Part shown: positions 32,185 through 43,364 of the stretch, piece after piece | Numbering within the stretch: position 1 is the stretch's first letter | Layout: the number at the start of each line of letters is the position of its first letter | Assembly: GCA_963920525.1 (NCBI GenBank) | Contig: OY986437.1 | Span: 195,567,511 to 195,631,510, forward strand | Length of the DNA stretch: 64,000 nucleotides | DNA from: Dichetophora obliterata | Lineage: Eukaryota; Arthropoda; Insecta; Diptera; Sciomyzidae | Reading direction: 5' to 3' | Notes under the pieces: generated by a model | The model's database searches: none | What the model saw: the letters and a program-made list of their open reading frames with translations, nothing else | Told to the model about the DNA's origin: nothing | Position numbers and translations under genes: made by a program

Positions 32185-33769
32185 GTAGTAACTATGAACG
32201 AAAAGACAACGACTTCTATAATAGAACATCATTGTAAATTCAACAGCATCTTTCGTAGCAGAAACGGTTGACGTAGTGACGGCGGTGCACGCCGGGATAG
32301 TAATTAAACAACAAAGTTGCAGCAAAGTTTAGAATTCCAGAAAGTAGAAATATAAATTCATTTCTCAATTTAAGTTCAGCTTAACATTTATTATTATATT
32401 TTATGCTGAATTTCTTACACAAATAAAGGCATGATTTTACTTTAGCGCCCTCTTTTAAAATTTTTTCTTATTTCTATTTAATGTCTATTGCACAGGAGAT
32501 AAAATTTGCGAAAGTTAAAAATTAATTATTTTAACTATTTTTCCTGGAACAGAAGTATTAAGAGCTTCTAATTCCAAATCTAAAAAAATTAATGGCCGCT
32601 CTCATCTAGCTTAGAAGTAATAGGGGGTCAGAAGTTGAAAAAATGGAAAAAATAATTTGGACTTTCAGCTTAATATATAAAAACATGCATTTTTCGCCAG
32701 CAGCTCTTTTTGCATTTATCTCCATATTATGTATGTGTATAACTACTTTCAAAAATTTTAAAAAAGGCCATTTTAGCTTAAAGTAAAATACTACCAAAAT
32801 GTTAAGTGTGTAGAAGCGGCGATTTTTAATACATTTTTTAATTAGTTTTTATCTTTTAAACTGTAGGAGACAAACATTTTTTCACCTTTTGCATTAAGAA
32901 TGCGACTGAAAATCATTGACAACAACCTGCATCTTGTTTTTTTTCGTAGTAAAATATAAGAAAAACTACAATTATTTACCTGGAAAACTTAACTTTGTTG
33001 AATTTTATCTCCCAAACCATAAGAGACCGACAATTTTTTTTGTACCATTGCATTTAGGAGACCAAAATACATATGAAGAAATAATTAAAAAAGGGGCGTG
33101 GGCTCTAAAGTAGAATTATTACCAAATAAATATATGTAATTCCTAACAGTTTTTATTTAGTTACTTTGTGGGAGGTTGGAGTGTTTTTATGCTATTTTGA
33201 CAAATTTTAAAAATATGGTGAATATTTGAGATCAAAAGCTTATAGACACTCAGTATGGAAGGTGGGCGTGGTTTTCATCTGATTTTAATAAATTTCAAAC
33301 ATATGGTGAATTTTTGCGACCGATGCTTATGCATAGCCAAACAGATTGCGTTCTCTTCCTTGTATACACAGAATAAAAATTAAATTCTGATAAAAGGCAG
33401 ACAAATGTATCTGTTATTCTGATTTCATAACAGATTTGTTCATGTAGAATACCTATTCAAAAGAATTCAGATCAAAATGTTCACTTTCTAAAAATTTGTT
33501 ACGATAAAAGACAGAAAAATGTATCTGTTACTCTGTTGTCCTTCATAACAGATTTCATAGCAGATTTTGTCATGCAGAATACCAAATAAAAGATTTTGTA
33601 AAAAATTTTTGACAGTTGGAAAAATCTGCTATGATTTATAACAGATCTCATAAAAGATTGTCGTGCAGAATACCAATTCTGGTCTCGTAATAGATTTTTT
33701 GACAGCTCAAAAATTGGTATGGGAAATCATAACATAATAACAGAATTTTTTCATAAAAGATTCCGCAGA

Positions 33770-34602
33770 ATTACATATCAAAAAGAGCAGGGTGATTTCG
33801 ATATTTTAAAAACCATCGTTTACACTGCAGTTCCATTTAGAGTTGCTGAAAATTTTTATATATTCTTATGAATAAAATCGCGGGATTTAGAATTTGCAAT
33901 CCTAGGATTTCGGGACTAGAAATTGGCTCGTGATCCCGGGATTTTGGGATTCGGGAGCCAGGGATTGAAACAAAGAAATAAATACCCATTTCGATTTTCC
34001 GAAATGCCAAATTTTAACTACAAATGGAACTTATATCTGAGAGAAATGTTTCAAAGACTACTGAAGAGGAAATGTAGCGATTTCCGAAACATACTGTCTA
34101 GTCAGCTAAGTGATTGACTCTGTACAGAGTTGTTGTTGTTGCCTTCTTAAAAACTTACTTGATCTAATGCTCGCAATTAAATTCATGCAGGAAACGGGAA
34201 AAAGCATCACCTTCTTCAATAAACTATAAGCTATGCAAATAGGGTTTCAACTTTTGGAAATGAAAGCAAAATAGAGTAAAATTTGTGTTTCCATCATTTT
34301 TGTGCAAGTATTCAATGTTGAATACCACTGTTATTCGTAGAAATCAAAAGATTTTCTTATCAGAAACAAGGAAATAAAAACTAAAACGAAAAAACGTGCA
34401 CCCGCAAAACTTTGAGAACGGAAGTGCAAGTGTATGTGGGTTGGATGCTTGTAATCATGTCCGCCTCTAATCAATTCAACAAACAGAAATTTATTAATGC
34501 AATTCATAGAAAATGCGTTTTAATTAAATATATACATATTTTTATTTATACAAATAATGGCAAAAATTATAAAATGTGATAAAGTTATAATTTATAGAAA
34601 TA
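33770..34602. other. No gene; possible remnant with GGGATT words
   Basis: The stretch 33880-33970 repeats GGGATTT-like words (ATCCCGGGATTTTGGGATT), reminiscent of hAT subterminal arrays, but no ends were found. The remainder is unassigned. Confidence 0.4.
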
Positions 34603-36475
34603 CTAGCTGAAACCCGGCGCGTTGCTGCCACTCTCCCTATTCAAACGCCCATAAAATGTTATCAGTTAAACAGCATGTCTAAATTGAGGTAGAATACTGA
34701 ATTCCGAGACTGTGCGACCTATATCCACAAAGCCATTCGATATAACAAATTAGGGTTGTATAGGAAGTGCCACGCCCTCTTGATCACCGCTCATAGAATG
34801 TAATCAATTAAACTTCATGTGTACATAGAGGTTGAATACCGAATTCCAAAACTGTGTGACATATATCTCCAAAACTATTCGATAGCACAAATTTAGGTTG
34901 TATGGGAGGTGCCACTGCCCTTTTCCTTACGCCCATAAAATTTAACCAATGAAACTGCATATGTTAATTGAGGTCTAATACTGAATTCCGAGGCTGAGTT
35001 ACCTATAACTCCAAAGCTATTCGATATCGCAAATTTGGGTTAAGTTGGAGGTGCCACGCCCCCCGACAAACTCTAAAAAATTTTATCAGTAAATCTGCAT
35101 GCGTAAATTTTGGTCAAATACTGAATTCCGATGCTGTGCGACCTATAACTCCAAAGCTATTTGATAGCACAAAGTTGGGTTGTGTGGGAAGTGTCACTCC
35201 CCTTTTCCCTACGCCCATAAAATGTAAGAAATGAAAGTGCATGTATAAATTTAGGTCGAATACCGATTTCTTACGCTGTCAACCTATAACTTCAAAGCAA
35301 TTCGATATTGCAAATTTGGGATGTAAGGGAGATGTCAGGCCTCCCTGTCCAACGCCTATAAAAAAAAATCATTGAAACTGCATGTGTAAATTGAGGTCAA
35401 AAACTGAATTTCAAAGCTGAATTCCTATAAATTCAAAGCTATTCGATATCACCAATTTGGGTTGTATGAGAGGTGCCCCTCCCCCTTGTCCAACTCCCAT
35501 AAAATTTCATCACTGAAACGGTACGTCTAAATTGTGGTCGAATACCGAATTTCTAAGCTGTGCAACCCATAACGCTATTCGATAACACAAATTGTTTTTA
35601 TATTAATGGGAGGTAAAAGAAGGTGTGGCATTTCTTCTTAAACCATCTCGTACTCAAAGCAAAGCCATTTACAAAATTTGAGCTCAATCGGACCAATAGT
35701 TTCGGAGTATTGTGATATTTCCAAAAGTAGGCGTAGATGAAGTGTGACAACGCCCGTTTTTATTAAAGTTAGTGAAAGTCATCATAAGAACTTATTTACC
35801 AAATTTTAATTTAATACGACCAAAACCTTCTTAAATATAGCATTTTTATTGATTTGTGGGCGATAAAAGGGGTGTGGCATTACTTTTTTCCTAAACCTTT
35901 GCGTAGCAGTTACGAACAAACCAGTAGAAGGAAGTATCCTATTTGGTCTAGTCGTTTTCAAGTTTTAAGCATCCGAACAAATCACGATATGTAAAGATAT
36001 GTACAGATATTGATTTGTGGGCGCTAAAAGTGGGCGTGAAAACATTTATAAATTGTGTTCGTCTCTTGGAGCACCTAAAGAGCAAGTTTCACTGTAAAAA
36101 TGTGCAGAACTCTGGAATTGCCATGATTTCGAAAAAGTGGGCGTATTTATATAACGACCACGCCCATTTTTTGTACAGTTACCGACAGTAACCATCTGAA
36201 CAAAATCCCCAAATCTTAGTTTTTTACGATTGAAACCGTGAGATATTTTCCTTTTTTTTTGTTTGTGATCGATGGAGCAAATTTGGCTTGTATGGGAGGT
36301 ACCACGCCCCCTTCTCCAATCGTTACGAAACCTCACAGGAACACTCTCAAGATGTGGCTTTATTTTCCCTGAAAATTTTATAAAGATCGGTTCAGCGGTT
36401 TTGGAGTCTATACGTGATATAGCCACATACCCACCCACATACCCACATACATACATCCATTTTTATATATATAGA
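34603..36475 (-). mobile_element. Helitron-like non-autonomous element
   Basis: Read on the minus strand it begins TCTATATATATAAAAATGG after an A and ends CGCGCCGGGTTTCAGCTAG before a T. TC start, CTAG end and an A/T host dinucleotide fit the Helitron rules. A microsatellite (CATACATACC-like) follows the 5' end. The 3' hairpin expected upstream of CTAG is weak, so this is an inference; an RTE-like origin is the alternative. It has no Rep/helicase ORF. Words such as GGGAGGTGCCACGCCCCC recur throughout. Confidence 0.55.
34615..35600. repeat. 141-bp minisatellite, seven degenerate units
   Basis: The landmark ATTCGATA-like word recurs at about 34735, 34877, 35019, 35159, 35300, 35441 and 35576, giving intervals of 142, 142, 140, 141, 141 and 135. 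Each unit also holds GGGTTGTATGGGAGGTGCCA-, GCCCATAAAAT- and GAATACCGAATTCC-like blocks in the same order. Confidence 0.85.
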
Positions 36476-36608
36476 TATGGATGCCTTTCATGTTGCAAAG
36501 TATTAATAAAAGCAAAATACCTGTTTACATTTTTGGATAGCACTCTAGTAGCACTCACAACAATAACACAAATAACACAATCAATAAAAACGAAAAAGTC
36601 TGCGAAGT

Positions 36609-36847
36609 GAATCGGGTATTTCAGAAACACCATAAGTCAAATTTTCATAATTTTTCAGGGTAGACAAAAAACTTGTTCTAGTCTGTGACCTACGGGTTTT
36701 CTGAAATACCCGTAATTTTTGTCAAGCTGCCGTTCTTTTGCTATTGTAACGATTAATGGGGTTTCAGGTTGACATGTAAGATGATATTAGCAAAACACAA
36801 AGATGCAAAAAACCATTTAAAGAAAAAATCTCTGAAATACCCGATTC
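36609..36847. mobile_element. MITE with GAATCGGGTATTTCAGA ends
   Basis: GAATCGGGTATTTCAGA at the left and TCTGAAATACCCGATTC at the right are perfect 17-bp inverted repeats. AAGT flanks both sides. An inner copy of the motif (TTTCTGAAATACCCGT) lies near 36700-36715. Confidence 0.85.
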
Positions 36848-36955
36848 AAGTGAGCAGGAGTTATTTGTTATGAAAGTTATTGTAATATAATCTTTCAGCC
36901 CTTGGAAGGACTTAGAGAGAACTTCTATTTATCAGTTGCATTGTGCATGTGAGTG

Positions 36956-37626
36956 CCAGTTTTTCAGTGCAAGCTAAACTCTAGTCAAATTGAACTGAGG
37001 TTAACTCACCAAAATTGGACGTTTAAACTCGGGTTAGGCAAAAAAGGAACACATTATATGATAATTTAAGTCAATTTAACTTCAACGAATGCTACACCCA
37101 AAAAATATTTAGGATAAAATTACGAATAAAATCTTTGTAGAAATACAAACAGAGGCTATTCGTAGAATCTTCAAATGTTTTGTATATAGTACAAACGTTT
37201 GTATTGTTGGCCGCATGAAAAAAAATTTTTGAATTCGTAACTTTGTACATTCTACAAACGCTAATTTGTAAAAATCTATAATGTATAAATTTGTGAGCTG
37301 AACGAACATTGTTTGATAATATACAAAGCGGTGACAGCAGCGTTCGTATATTCGTTCGTATCTTTGTAGATGAAACGAATGCGTTTGTAAAATATACAAA
37401 TATCTCTTTGTACAATGTACAAACGGTCATTTGTATTATTCACAAAGTCGTTCGTAGGCTGAAAAGAACAAACAGCTTTGTTGAATATAATAATTGTTTT
37501 GTACATAGTACGAAGCTTTTTTTTGGGTGTATACAATATCTAGTTAAACTGAATTTAAAAGTCCAATTTTTATGAGTTAACTTAGGTTTAATTTGACTGG
37601 TGTTTAAACTCTTACTGAAAAACTGG
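36956..37626. mobile_element. Foldback MITE with about 100-bp inverted arms
   Basis: The left arm (CCAGTTTTTCAGTGCAAG..., 36956 to about 37075) and the right arm (about 37540-37626, ending ACTGAAAAACTGG) are imperfect inverses and share AATTGGAC and TCAAATT words. No target duplication was recognised. It contains the TA-flanked MITE at 37095-37529. Confidence 0.7.
37095..37529. mobile_element. TA-flanked MITE (Tc1/mariner type)
   Basis: CACCCAAAAAATA at the left and TTTTTTTTGGGTG at the right, with TA on each side (37093-37094, 37530-37531). The interior is packed with inverted TTTGTACA, ACGAA and CAAACG words. Several small ORFs here are by-products of this low complexity. Confidence 0.75.
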
Positions 37627-39849
37627 CCGTTATTAAACGGGCGCCCTCAAGTACCTTGAAGAAATTGATAACTAAAGTGGAGAACGACGCACAGTGCAAA
37701 ATAAGCGGCCAAAAACCTAATATCTCGACGTTTGAAATTTTCCAAACTTTTATAGCTTTCAATAGAAAATATCTTGGGTGAAAAAATCAAAATGAATTTT
37801 TTTAATAGTAGCAATCGTTTCGTTATGACAAGTCGTCAAAGTTGCATTTTTAAAAATACAATTTTTCTTGTTATTCAAATTATATATTTTTTTATATATA
37901 TCAAAATAAAGTTTTATCCTTAATTTTGCGGGCTCAAGGTCCAAATTATTAAAAATGAAAAACTTAAATAGTTTTAATTTTTAATTTTAATTAAACAATA
38001 TTTCGACTACCGTCGGCAATCATCATCAGGGTAAACAAACTGAAAACATATATGTACATTAATTTTAAACAATTATTTTCACTTGAAAAATTTAACTCAC
38101 AATTTTAATTAATTAAAACATTATAGCAATTGAGAAACATTTAACATCAAAGACATTAAACATTAATATCACAGTTTTTTAAATTTTTGACAATAACTTA
38201 GATAAATAAACAAATTGACAAAATTAACAAAAAAGCATCCACTTGTTTAAAGATAAAGTTTAAAATTTCTTATGTCTGGCAACATTACTGTTTTTGTTTA
38301 CATTTTAAACATATGGTTTTAAGCTTATCATAAAAGTAAACACTAAAAGCGGGATAGAAATTTTTAAATATTCAATTTTTAAAAGTGCTTAAAAAATAAT
38401 TTTGAGAAAGATTGACTATACGTTTTTCACGAAAACATCATTAGAACTGCGGTTCACCAAATCCAAAAAAAATCTTGCTAATACTTGCTAATGCGGAAGA
38501 TATACATTTTTTATGGTGACCTGTTTAGTTAAAATTTGAGATTTATTTGATGTATGGCAGCTGATTTTTATTTTTTAAAATTTTGACTTATTTACAAGCA
38601 CAAAAAAACTCAATTTTTTAAAATTTCCTTGCTGTAATCAAAAAAGCTTACAAATATAAACAAAAACGTAGTAAGTTTGTGTGGGTGGTATTTTGCAAGG
38701 CTGAGTTTATTTTTAATTTTAATTCTTTTGTTTTTTGTGTTTTGTTGTTATATAACTCATAAATCTGTTAACTTATAAATGTGCTATTGCTTGTTGTTAT
38801 CTTTTTCTTTTTTAATTCTAAATTTTAGTTTTAATTCTTACGGGTCGTGTTGCAATACATATATTCTAATTTCCGGCATGCACAAGAAATCTTTTCTTAT
38901 ACGCTAACATACCTGCCTAATAAATACATATACTAAAATATAATTAATCAAAAAATAAATTTATGTAGCAAACTTCGTTATTTTGAGACAAGATTGAAGT
39001 TTCAAGCCAAACATGGGAGATGGGTGTGGCAGAGGTCGAATTTTTATAACTTTTTTAAGATTTCTTAATTTTGTCATGAAAGATATTCGTGCCAATTTTC
39101 ATAGATCTACGATCACTCCTTCTTTTTTGGCCAAGAATGGGGACGTTACACTGTGCGAAGTTTGTGCTGAAATAAAATTTAAGTCCCGAACATACGATTT
39201 CTCAGGGTGCAATAATCGACGTCAAAAAACCGGCTATTTTGAGCAAAAGTCGTCTTTGTTTGGCAAAATTCGATTATGGTCGGAGTGGATTAGCCCGTTT
39301 GCTTTCATATTTTCAGCAAGTCGGCAATTGATGTTATTTTAATCACTCAGTTGGTCATATTTTGTGACGTTAGCAAACTCTTTAGTTAACAGGTAACGTC
39401 AAATACAAAATATTTAAACTAAACACTTAAACTTATTATTTCATCAATAAAAAAATTATTGATGCCATTAATACAAACTTTAAGTTTGTTTACTTTTTTA
39501 AATAATTAATATGTGGTGATGTTTTCTTTTATTACCTACTTTGTGATAACATCTTACAAATTTTATTATATTTGATACCATAAAAAGTATTTCTTACGTT
39601 ACTGCTTTTTTTAACAAATTCTACTAAAATAATATATAACATTATTTATAAAATAAGATATAACTGCTTTTAAAATATAACTGTTGTAATAAATGATGAT
39701 TATCATATGACCATTGAATTAAAAAAGCCTTTTTTGTTCTCTTTTTTTTTTTCCTCAAGAGCTCTTTTGTTTTCTCCTTCGCTTCTAGAAACCTAGAAAT
39801 AACATCGTTTTACGCTAAAAGTAAATACCAGGGCGCTTTTAGAAATCTG
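37627..39849. other. AT-rich interval, no gene recognised
   Basis: An open frame of about 110 codons at 39013-39342 has no motif I recognise. The one structured feature is the hammerhead-like core at 38001-38029, which suggests a Penelope-type remnant. Confidence 0.4.
38001..38029 (-). ncRNA. Hammerhead-ribozyme-like core
   Basis: On the minus strand it reads CTGATGA, T, GATTGCC, GAC, GGTAGTC, GAAA. The two conserved hammerhead boxes flank a 7-bp stem II (two G-U pairs) closed by a 3-base loop. Such motifs occur in Penelope-like retroelement repeats. One extra U next to the first box and unresolved stems I and III keep confidence low. Confidence 0.45.
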
Positions 39850-42060
39850 CGGGCGGGCGCAAAAAATATAGTTACGCTACTGGGTTTGAACCACGGTTAT
39901 TTAGCCTACGGTAGGGCTGCAATACGTCCCGGTTTTCCTGGACATGTCCCGGTTTTGAGATCAATGTCCCTGTGTCCCGGTGCACAGTAAAAATGTCCCG
40001 GTTAAAAATGTTGAAGGAAAAACTAAAAGTTTGTCAGTAAAAACTGAACAAATATTTCGCAAATTCGTTTTAATATACAGTGGTGCTCCAGGTTAACGAA
40101 TGCCGATATAACGAATGTTCGATATAACGAACAATAATTCTGCAAGCCTTATGAACTCTATATAGCGAATGGCAAAATAAATGTACTCCAATATAACGAA
40201 TACTGCCCTTTTTATATTGCATATGTTTTGTTTTATTTATTTTCGTGCTGTCCGTTTAATGTCCGTTAAATGTCCGTTAGTTATTTCTAGATACATACAT
40301 ACATACATACATAATTCGTGTACAATTCCGTGTAATTTTACGTTTTTTTGCATACTATGGATTATAAAGCCACTTGTAGTTGAAGTTTTGTGAAGAGTGG
40401 TACAATAATCAGATATGTCTTTATCTCACAAACGCAAACGGCTTAATTTTGGTGAAAAATTGAAAGTGATTGATGATCATAATCGTGGAAAGACGCTTAA
40501 AGAAATTTCTATTAAATTTGACATAGCAAAGTCAAGCATTTGCACAATTATAAAAAATAAAAATAAAGTTATAAAAAGTGTTAAGAGTACACATGCTGGA
40601 ACCATAGCCAGACAGTCCTTAAAGAAGGGGGAGTACCATAGAATGGAAAGGGCACTATATAAATGGTTTGTTTCACAACGAGAATCCCATATGACCATTA
40701 GCAGCAACATTTTAAGAGCCAAAGCTATTAGTATACAGAAGAAAATATACCCAGAAAAAAACTTTTCAGCCAGTAATGGATGGTTGTGCAAATTTAAAAA
40801 ACGTTTCGGCATACGTCTGCTGAAGGAATCTGGCGAAAAATTATCTTCGCGCAGTGATTTAGTGGAACCATTTAAAGAAAAACTAAATAAAATCATAAAA
40901 AATAATGATTTAAGCCTCGATGCCATGTTCAATGCTGATGAAACGGGTCTGTATTGGAAAATGTTGCCTGAGAAAACTCTAGTTCACGCTGGCGAGAACA
41001 GTGCTTCCGGAAGAAAAATAAGCAAAGAGCGAATCACATTTCTTGCGTGCGCGAATGCAACAGGAACAAAAAAATAAAGCCTCTTTTAATAGGCAAATCA
41101 AAACAGCCACGCTCGTTCAGAAATAGAATGCTTCCTGTCGACTATGCAAATTCCAAATTGGCGTGGATGACATCACAGATTTTTAGGAATTGGTTCTTTT
41201 TCAATTTTGTTCCTCAGGTAAGCCGTATGCAAAAAAAAAAATTGCTTACATTCATTAATTTTCATTTTATATATGATACATACAGGGCTCGCAAACAAAC
41301 TCTAAAGAAAAGTATTTTTCTGTTCTGTTTGTTTCTTCTTAAGATCACAACAAGTATTTTGGTTTGTTTAGTTTTCTCTCACCGATTCAAAAAGTAGCAC
41401 AAACCGAAGCAAGCAGAGATGAAAGAGAAAAGCAAAATGAAATGTTTCTTTTTTTTAATAGAAAAAACTTCCTCTCACTGTTATGCTTTTGAATCGCGGG
41501 CACAAAAACAATCAAAGTAAAGTATCTTTAGCGATCTCTTGTAGGTTGATGGAAGCACCAAAGGTCTGCAATGTTTGTTCGTTTCATTTATGATGCGACT
41601 TTTTTTTGTGTTGAAAAAGTTATTGCGTTGGAATTTTTCTTTGTTTTGTTGCTTTTATTGAATTTGTTTTTTTATATAGATGCGTTGTGCTTTTGTGCAT
41701 ATGTATATGAGGTAACGTTTTGTTCGTGAAAAAAAACAATGTCTCGGCGATTGGACAGTGCACAGCGGGGATAGGTTATTTCAAATTTAAGGAATGGTCT
41801 AGATATTAGAAATGACATTTTTTATTTCTATCCTAATTTTTTGCCAGTAAGGAGTGTTTAAAAATGAAATTATTATTATATTTATGAATAATATGCACTT
41901 TTTGCATTATTAATTTTTTGATATATGCCTCCGCATCCGCATCTAAGATCTGTATTTTATTATCAACAAAAAAAAAAAAGAAGTTAAAAAGCTAAGAAGC
42001 CATCAAGTATATACTTTATTTTTTATAAAATACAAATTACCCTTTATAAAAAATTAAATA

Positions 42061-43364
42061 CAGTAAAACCTCAGAAATAAGAAGCTAATAAAATTATAAT
42101 CATCTAGAAATTAGAAGTTGAATTTTGAAAACATTAAAGCTTCTGAAATTAGAAGATTGTATTTTAATTTCCGAGGCATTTGCTTGTGCAATTTATATTT
42201 AACAGTGCAGCGTTTTCTACGAAAAATTTAAAATGAAGCTTGTGACTTTATTATAGTGTAGAATATTCGGTTTCGGTTTCGGTTACGGCCAGTTTCGGCC
42301 CTTTTTGTTTGTTTTGGCTATTCTGCTATATTGAGGCCATATTGAGGTATTTTTGGTAAAAATTTCTTGCATCAGTTATTTAATTCAAATACATATGTTT
42401 GGTTTAATAAAAATATTTACAACGCATTGTACTAATCAAAAATTATGAATTAGTCTATTATTTGATTTATCGTGTCAACGCAAAATATTTTGGCTAATTT
42501 AATGCGTTCGATATTATCATTTTCGATTTTATCATACCTATTGTAATTAATACTAAAGTTTTATAGGTACTGTAGCCAAAATTGTTAATTAAACTTACGA
42601 ACGAATTTTGTGTGTGTGTGCAATAAAGGAAAAGAAAACAAAATATTTCCATTTTTATAATACTAAACCTTTAAAAAAACAAAAAGACTGCTTTGTAGTT
42701 CTATTAAAATGTACATTGTAGGTGCATACTATTTTGAGTGTGTACGGAAGATATAAAGTAGGCAATAATTTAGTAATAAAAAATAAATTAAAAAATAGTC
42801 TCATTTATTATTTTAGTAAACTTCAATTATTTATTATAAACTGCAATATTCAAGTAATACTTTATTTTGTATTAAATTTTTTTCTTTTGTGTATGAGAGT
42901 TCCTTTTTTTCTTTTAAAAAAAAATTATTTGAGAAAACTTAAATTATAAATAATCAGTTTCGGTTCTGGTTTTGGCTAGGCCGAATATTCGGTTTCGGCC
43001 AACATTACGGTATCGCTCGAACACTACTTATTATGCTAAATGTACGCAATCAATTTACTTGGAGTCTTTTGTGTGGCAATAATTTTCATAAGAAAATTTC
43101 AGTGAGAGAAAAAGATTTTGTTTTGCTTCATATGAAAACGAAATTTACCAGACAAAAGTACGTTTTACAAAATAAGGCCATTTACATAAAAATGTGTATA
43201 ATTTTCTACACATTATAAGTGTGTTATTTTTATCCAGTAACTATATCTTTAAATTATTGCTTGAGCAATAAAATTCAACTTTACAAATTTTAACTCCGAA
43301 ATGATAAGATTTCAGAAATTAGAAAATCCCGACTAAAAAACAGCTTCTAACTTCTGAGGTACTG
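42061..43364. mobile_element. pogo-type non-autonomous element in the Tigger intron
   Basis: CAGTAAAACCTCAGAAATAA at the left and TTCTAACTTCTGAGGTACTG at the right, flanked by TA (42059-42060, 43365-43366). GAAATTAGAAG words repeat inside both ends. No transposase of its own was seen. It carries the element at 42254-43026. Confidence 0.8.
42254..43026. mobile_element. Probable hAT-type non-autonomous element with GGTTTCGG arrays
   Basis: Starts TAGTGTAGAATATTCGGTTT and ends CGCTCGAACACTA. The flanks CTTTATTA and CTTATTAT could be an 8-bp duplication with one lost base. GAATATTCGGTTTCGG occurs near both ends and GGTTTCGG words are repeated. No transposase was recognised. Confidence 0.5.

Larger units (their letters stand above)
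16511..33769 (-). mobile_element. Element T copy 2 (inverted relative to copy 1, interrupted)
   Basis: Its pieces are 16511-16992 and 32185-33769, reverse-complementary to copy 1. The segment from about 16511 to 16980 matches 14451-15386 without the MITE. The segment 32185-33769 matches 2885-14450 without the two non-LTR insertions. It serves as an empty-site control for every insertion in copy 1. A hAT-like element (16993-32184) splits it. It lacks about 80 bases that copy 1 has near 3405-3485. Confidence 0.7.

Noticed and set aside
34615..35600. CRISPR-like array
   Set aside because: The units are 141 bases with diverged sequence throughout and no repeat-spacer structure. The window is eukaryotic.
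37092..37575. Cluster of overlapping 60-110-codon ORFs on both strands
   Set aside because: They arise from inverted TTTGTACA/ACGAA words within a MITE. The translations are Tyr/Ile/Phe-rich with no domain.
39013..39342. 109-codon ORF
   Set aside because: No recognisable domain and no coding-like context. Left as unassigned.
39870..39912. Repeated peptide GYLAYG/GYGHP shared with 62210-62300, as in a cuticle-type gene
   Set aside because: On the opposite strand the same bases form A and B boxes of a tRNA-derived SINE, which explains the similarity.
42722..42949. 75-codon hydrophobic ORF resembling a membrane peptide
   Set aside because: It lies in T/A-rich filler of a nested element. Hydrophobicity follows from base composition.
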